From Roseiarcus sp963696665 (lineage in GTDB: Bacteria > Pseudomonadota > Alphaproteobacteria > Rhizobiales > Beijerinckiaceae): a DNA stretch of 64,000 bases. Location of the stretch: contig CAVOLE010000008.1 in NCBI GenBank assembly GCA_963696665.1, forward strand, positions 682,001 through 746,000. The letters run 5' to 3'. The translations under genes were made by a program, and so were the position numbers. The stretch's first letter is position 1. Each line of letters starts with the position of its first letter. Below, piece by piece: positions 63,582 to 64,000 of this stretch. Under the pieces are notes generated by a model. It saw only the letters and a list, made by a program, of their open reading frames with translations, made no database searches and had not been told where the DNA came from.

Positions 63582-64000
63582 TTACGCAAAGGCGATCCGG
63601 CGGGCTTCACGGCGCCGCAAGAGCCAGCCGATGACGCGCTCGCGGAGGGCCGCGAGCCGCCGGTCCCAGCGGCTGGGATTGAAGATGATCTCGGTGCGGT
63701 AAAAGGAAGGACAGAGGACGGCCGCCTCCGCGACTTCGCCGCAATTTCCACAGCCGACGCAATTGTTGTCCACGGCTGCGACCGGGTCATCCTTGAGCGG
63801 ATCGTCCGTGTGCTTCAGCGATAGCGACGGGCAGCCCGAGAGGCGGATGCAGGCGTGGTCGCCCGAGCAGATGGCCTCGTCGACGCCGAAGCGCTCCTTC
63901 ACCATGCGCTCGCCCGCCGCCACTTGCTTCGAGAACAGCGGCCGCACGCGCCGCTGCTTGTTCAGCATGCATTCGGAGGAGGCGACGATGATCTTCGGGC
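63582..64000 (-). CDS. iorA: Indolepyruvate ferredoxin oxidoreductase subunit alpha (partial, N-terminus beyond window)
   Basis: Only the C-terminal end is visible, about 139 codons open to the window edge. KIIVASSECMLNKQRR, ICSGDHACIRLSGCPSL, and the ferredoxin-type CVGCGNCGEVAEAAVLCPSF (4Fe-4S ligands CxxCxxC...C) match IorA. The thiamine-diphosphate domains are outside the window. It is upstream of iorB on the minus strand, so the pair forms one operon. Confidence 0.88.
   Translation of the reverse strand, partial: PKIIVASSECMLNKQRRVRPLFSKQVAAGERMVKERFGVDEAICSGDHACIRLSGCPSLSLKHTDDPLKDDPVAAVDNNCVGCGNCGEVAEAAVLCPSFYRTEIIFNPSRWDRRLAALRERVIGWLLRRREARRIAFA

Overview
The window is a high-GC chromosomal segment of an alphaproteobacterium, most likely of the Hyphomicrobiales (a Beijerinckiaceae/Methylocystaceae-like organism). 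The evidence is the gene order lptD-lptG-lptF next to pepA-holC, short alphaproteobacterial forms of holC and rpmB, a ribH-nusB pair, and intergenic palindromic repeats of the kind common in that order. The placement is inferred from gene content, not from a database search. I see no tRNA, rRNA or CRISPR array. Both edges cut genes: lptD at the left and the indolepyruvate oxidoreductase alpha subunit at the right.

Layout. 1-7.1 kb: outer-membrane LPS export (lptD, lptG, lptF, translationally coupled, minus strand), then pepA, an exported protein and holC on the plus strand. 7.5-9.8 kb: a MarR-type regulator, a membrane protein and an alpha/beta hydrolase; near-identical palindromes precede the first two. 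9.9-20.6 kb: a DegP-type protease, a flavin oxidoreductase, a cold-shock protein, xylulokinase, DoxX, MarC, two fatty acid hydroxylase/sterol desaturase proteins, an EamA transporter and an SDR. 20.6-26 kb: two PEP-CTERM exported proteins, a complete IS1182-like element inserted in a terminator hairpin, and an aldo/keto reductase. 26.1-30.3 kb: a TPR plus beta-barrel outer-membrane protein followed 14 bp later by a FecR-domain protein whose C-terminus looks like a TbpB-type barrel, a candidate Slam-type (type XI) secretion pair. 30.3-36.6 kb: a deacetylase-like protein, an intradiol dioxygenase, a KefB-type antiporter, KDPG aldolase, a glycine-rich PEP-CTERM protein and rpmB. 36.8-46.6 kb: a methyltransferase, ftsH, an acyl-CoA ligase, an SDR/HxlR pair flanked by copies of a permease 3' end, and ybbP/ybbA divergent from a tesA-like esterase. 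47.3-64 kb: purU, msrB, hemH, a cation efflux protein, serB/miaA with overlapping divergent starts, ligA, nusB, ribH, yidD, an Fe-S scaffold, hisI, a patatin, a CBS protein, an SDR and iorB/iorA.

Two features cut across the window. First, at least eleven conserved genes carry single-base frameshifts (pepA, holC, degP-like, a hydroxylase, EamA, rpmB, a methyltransferase, an acyl-CoA ligase, hemH, ligA twice, nusB twice). Several of these are essential, so sequencing or assembly error is the likeliest cause; I annotate each as one gene over its full span. Second, there are three dispersed repeat families: two palindromic intergenic types and one about 70 bp long with a conserved reading frame (LDFLGFSRPN...).
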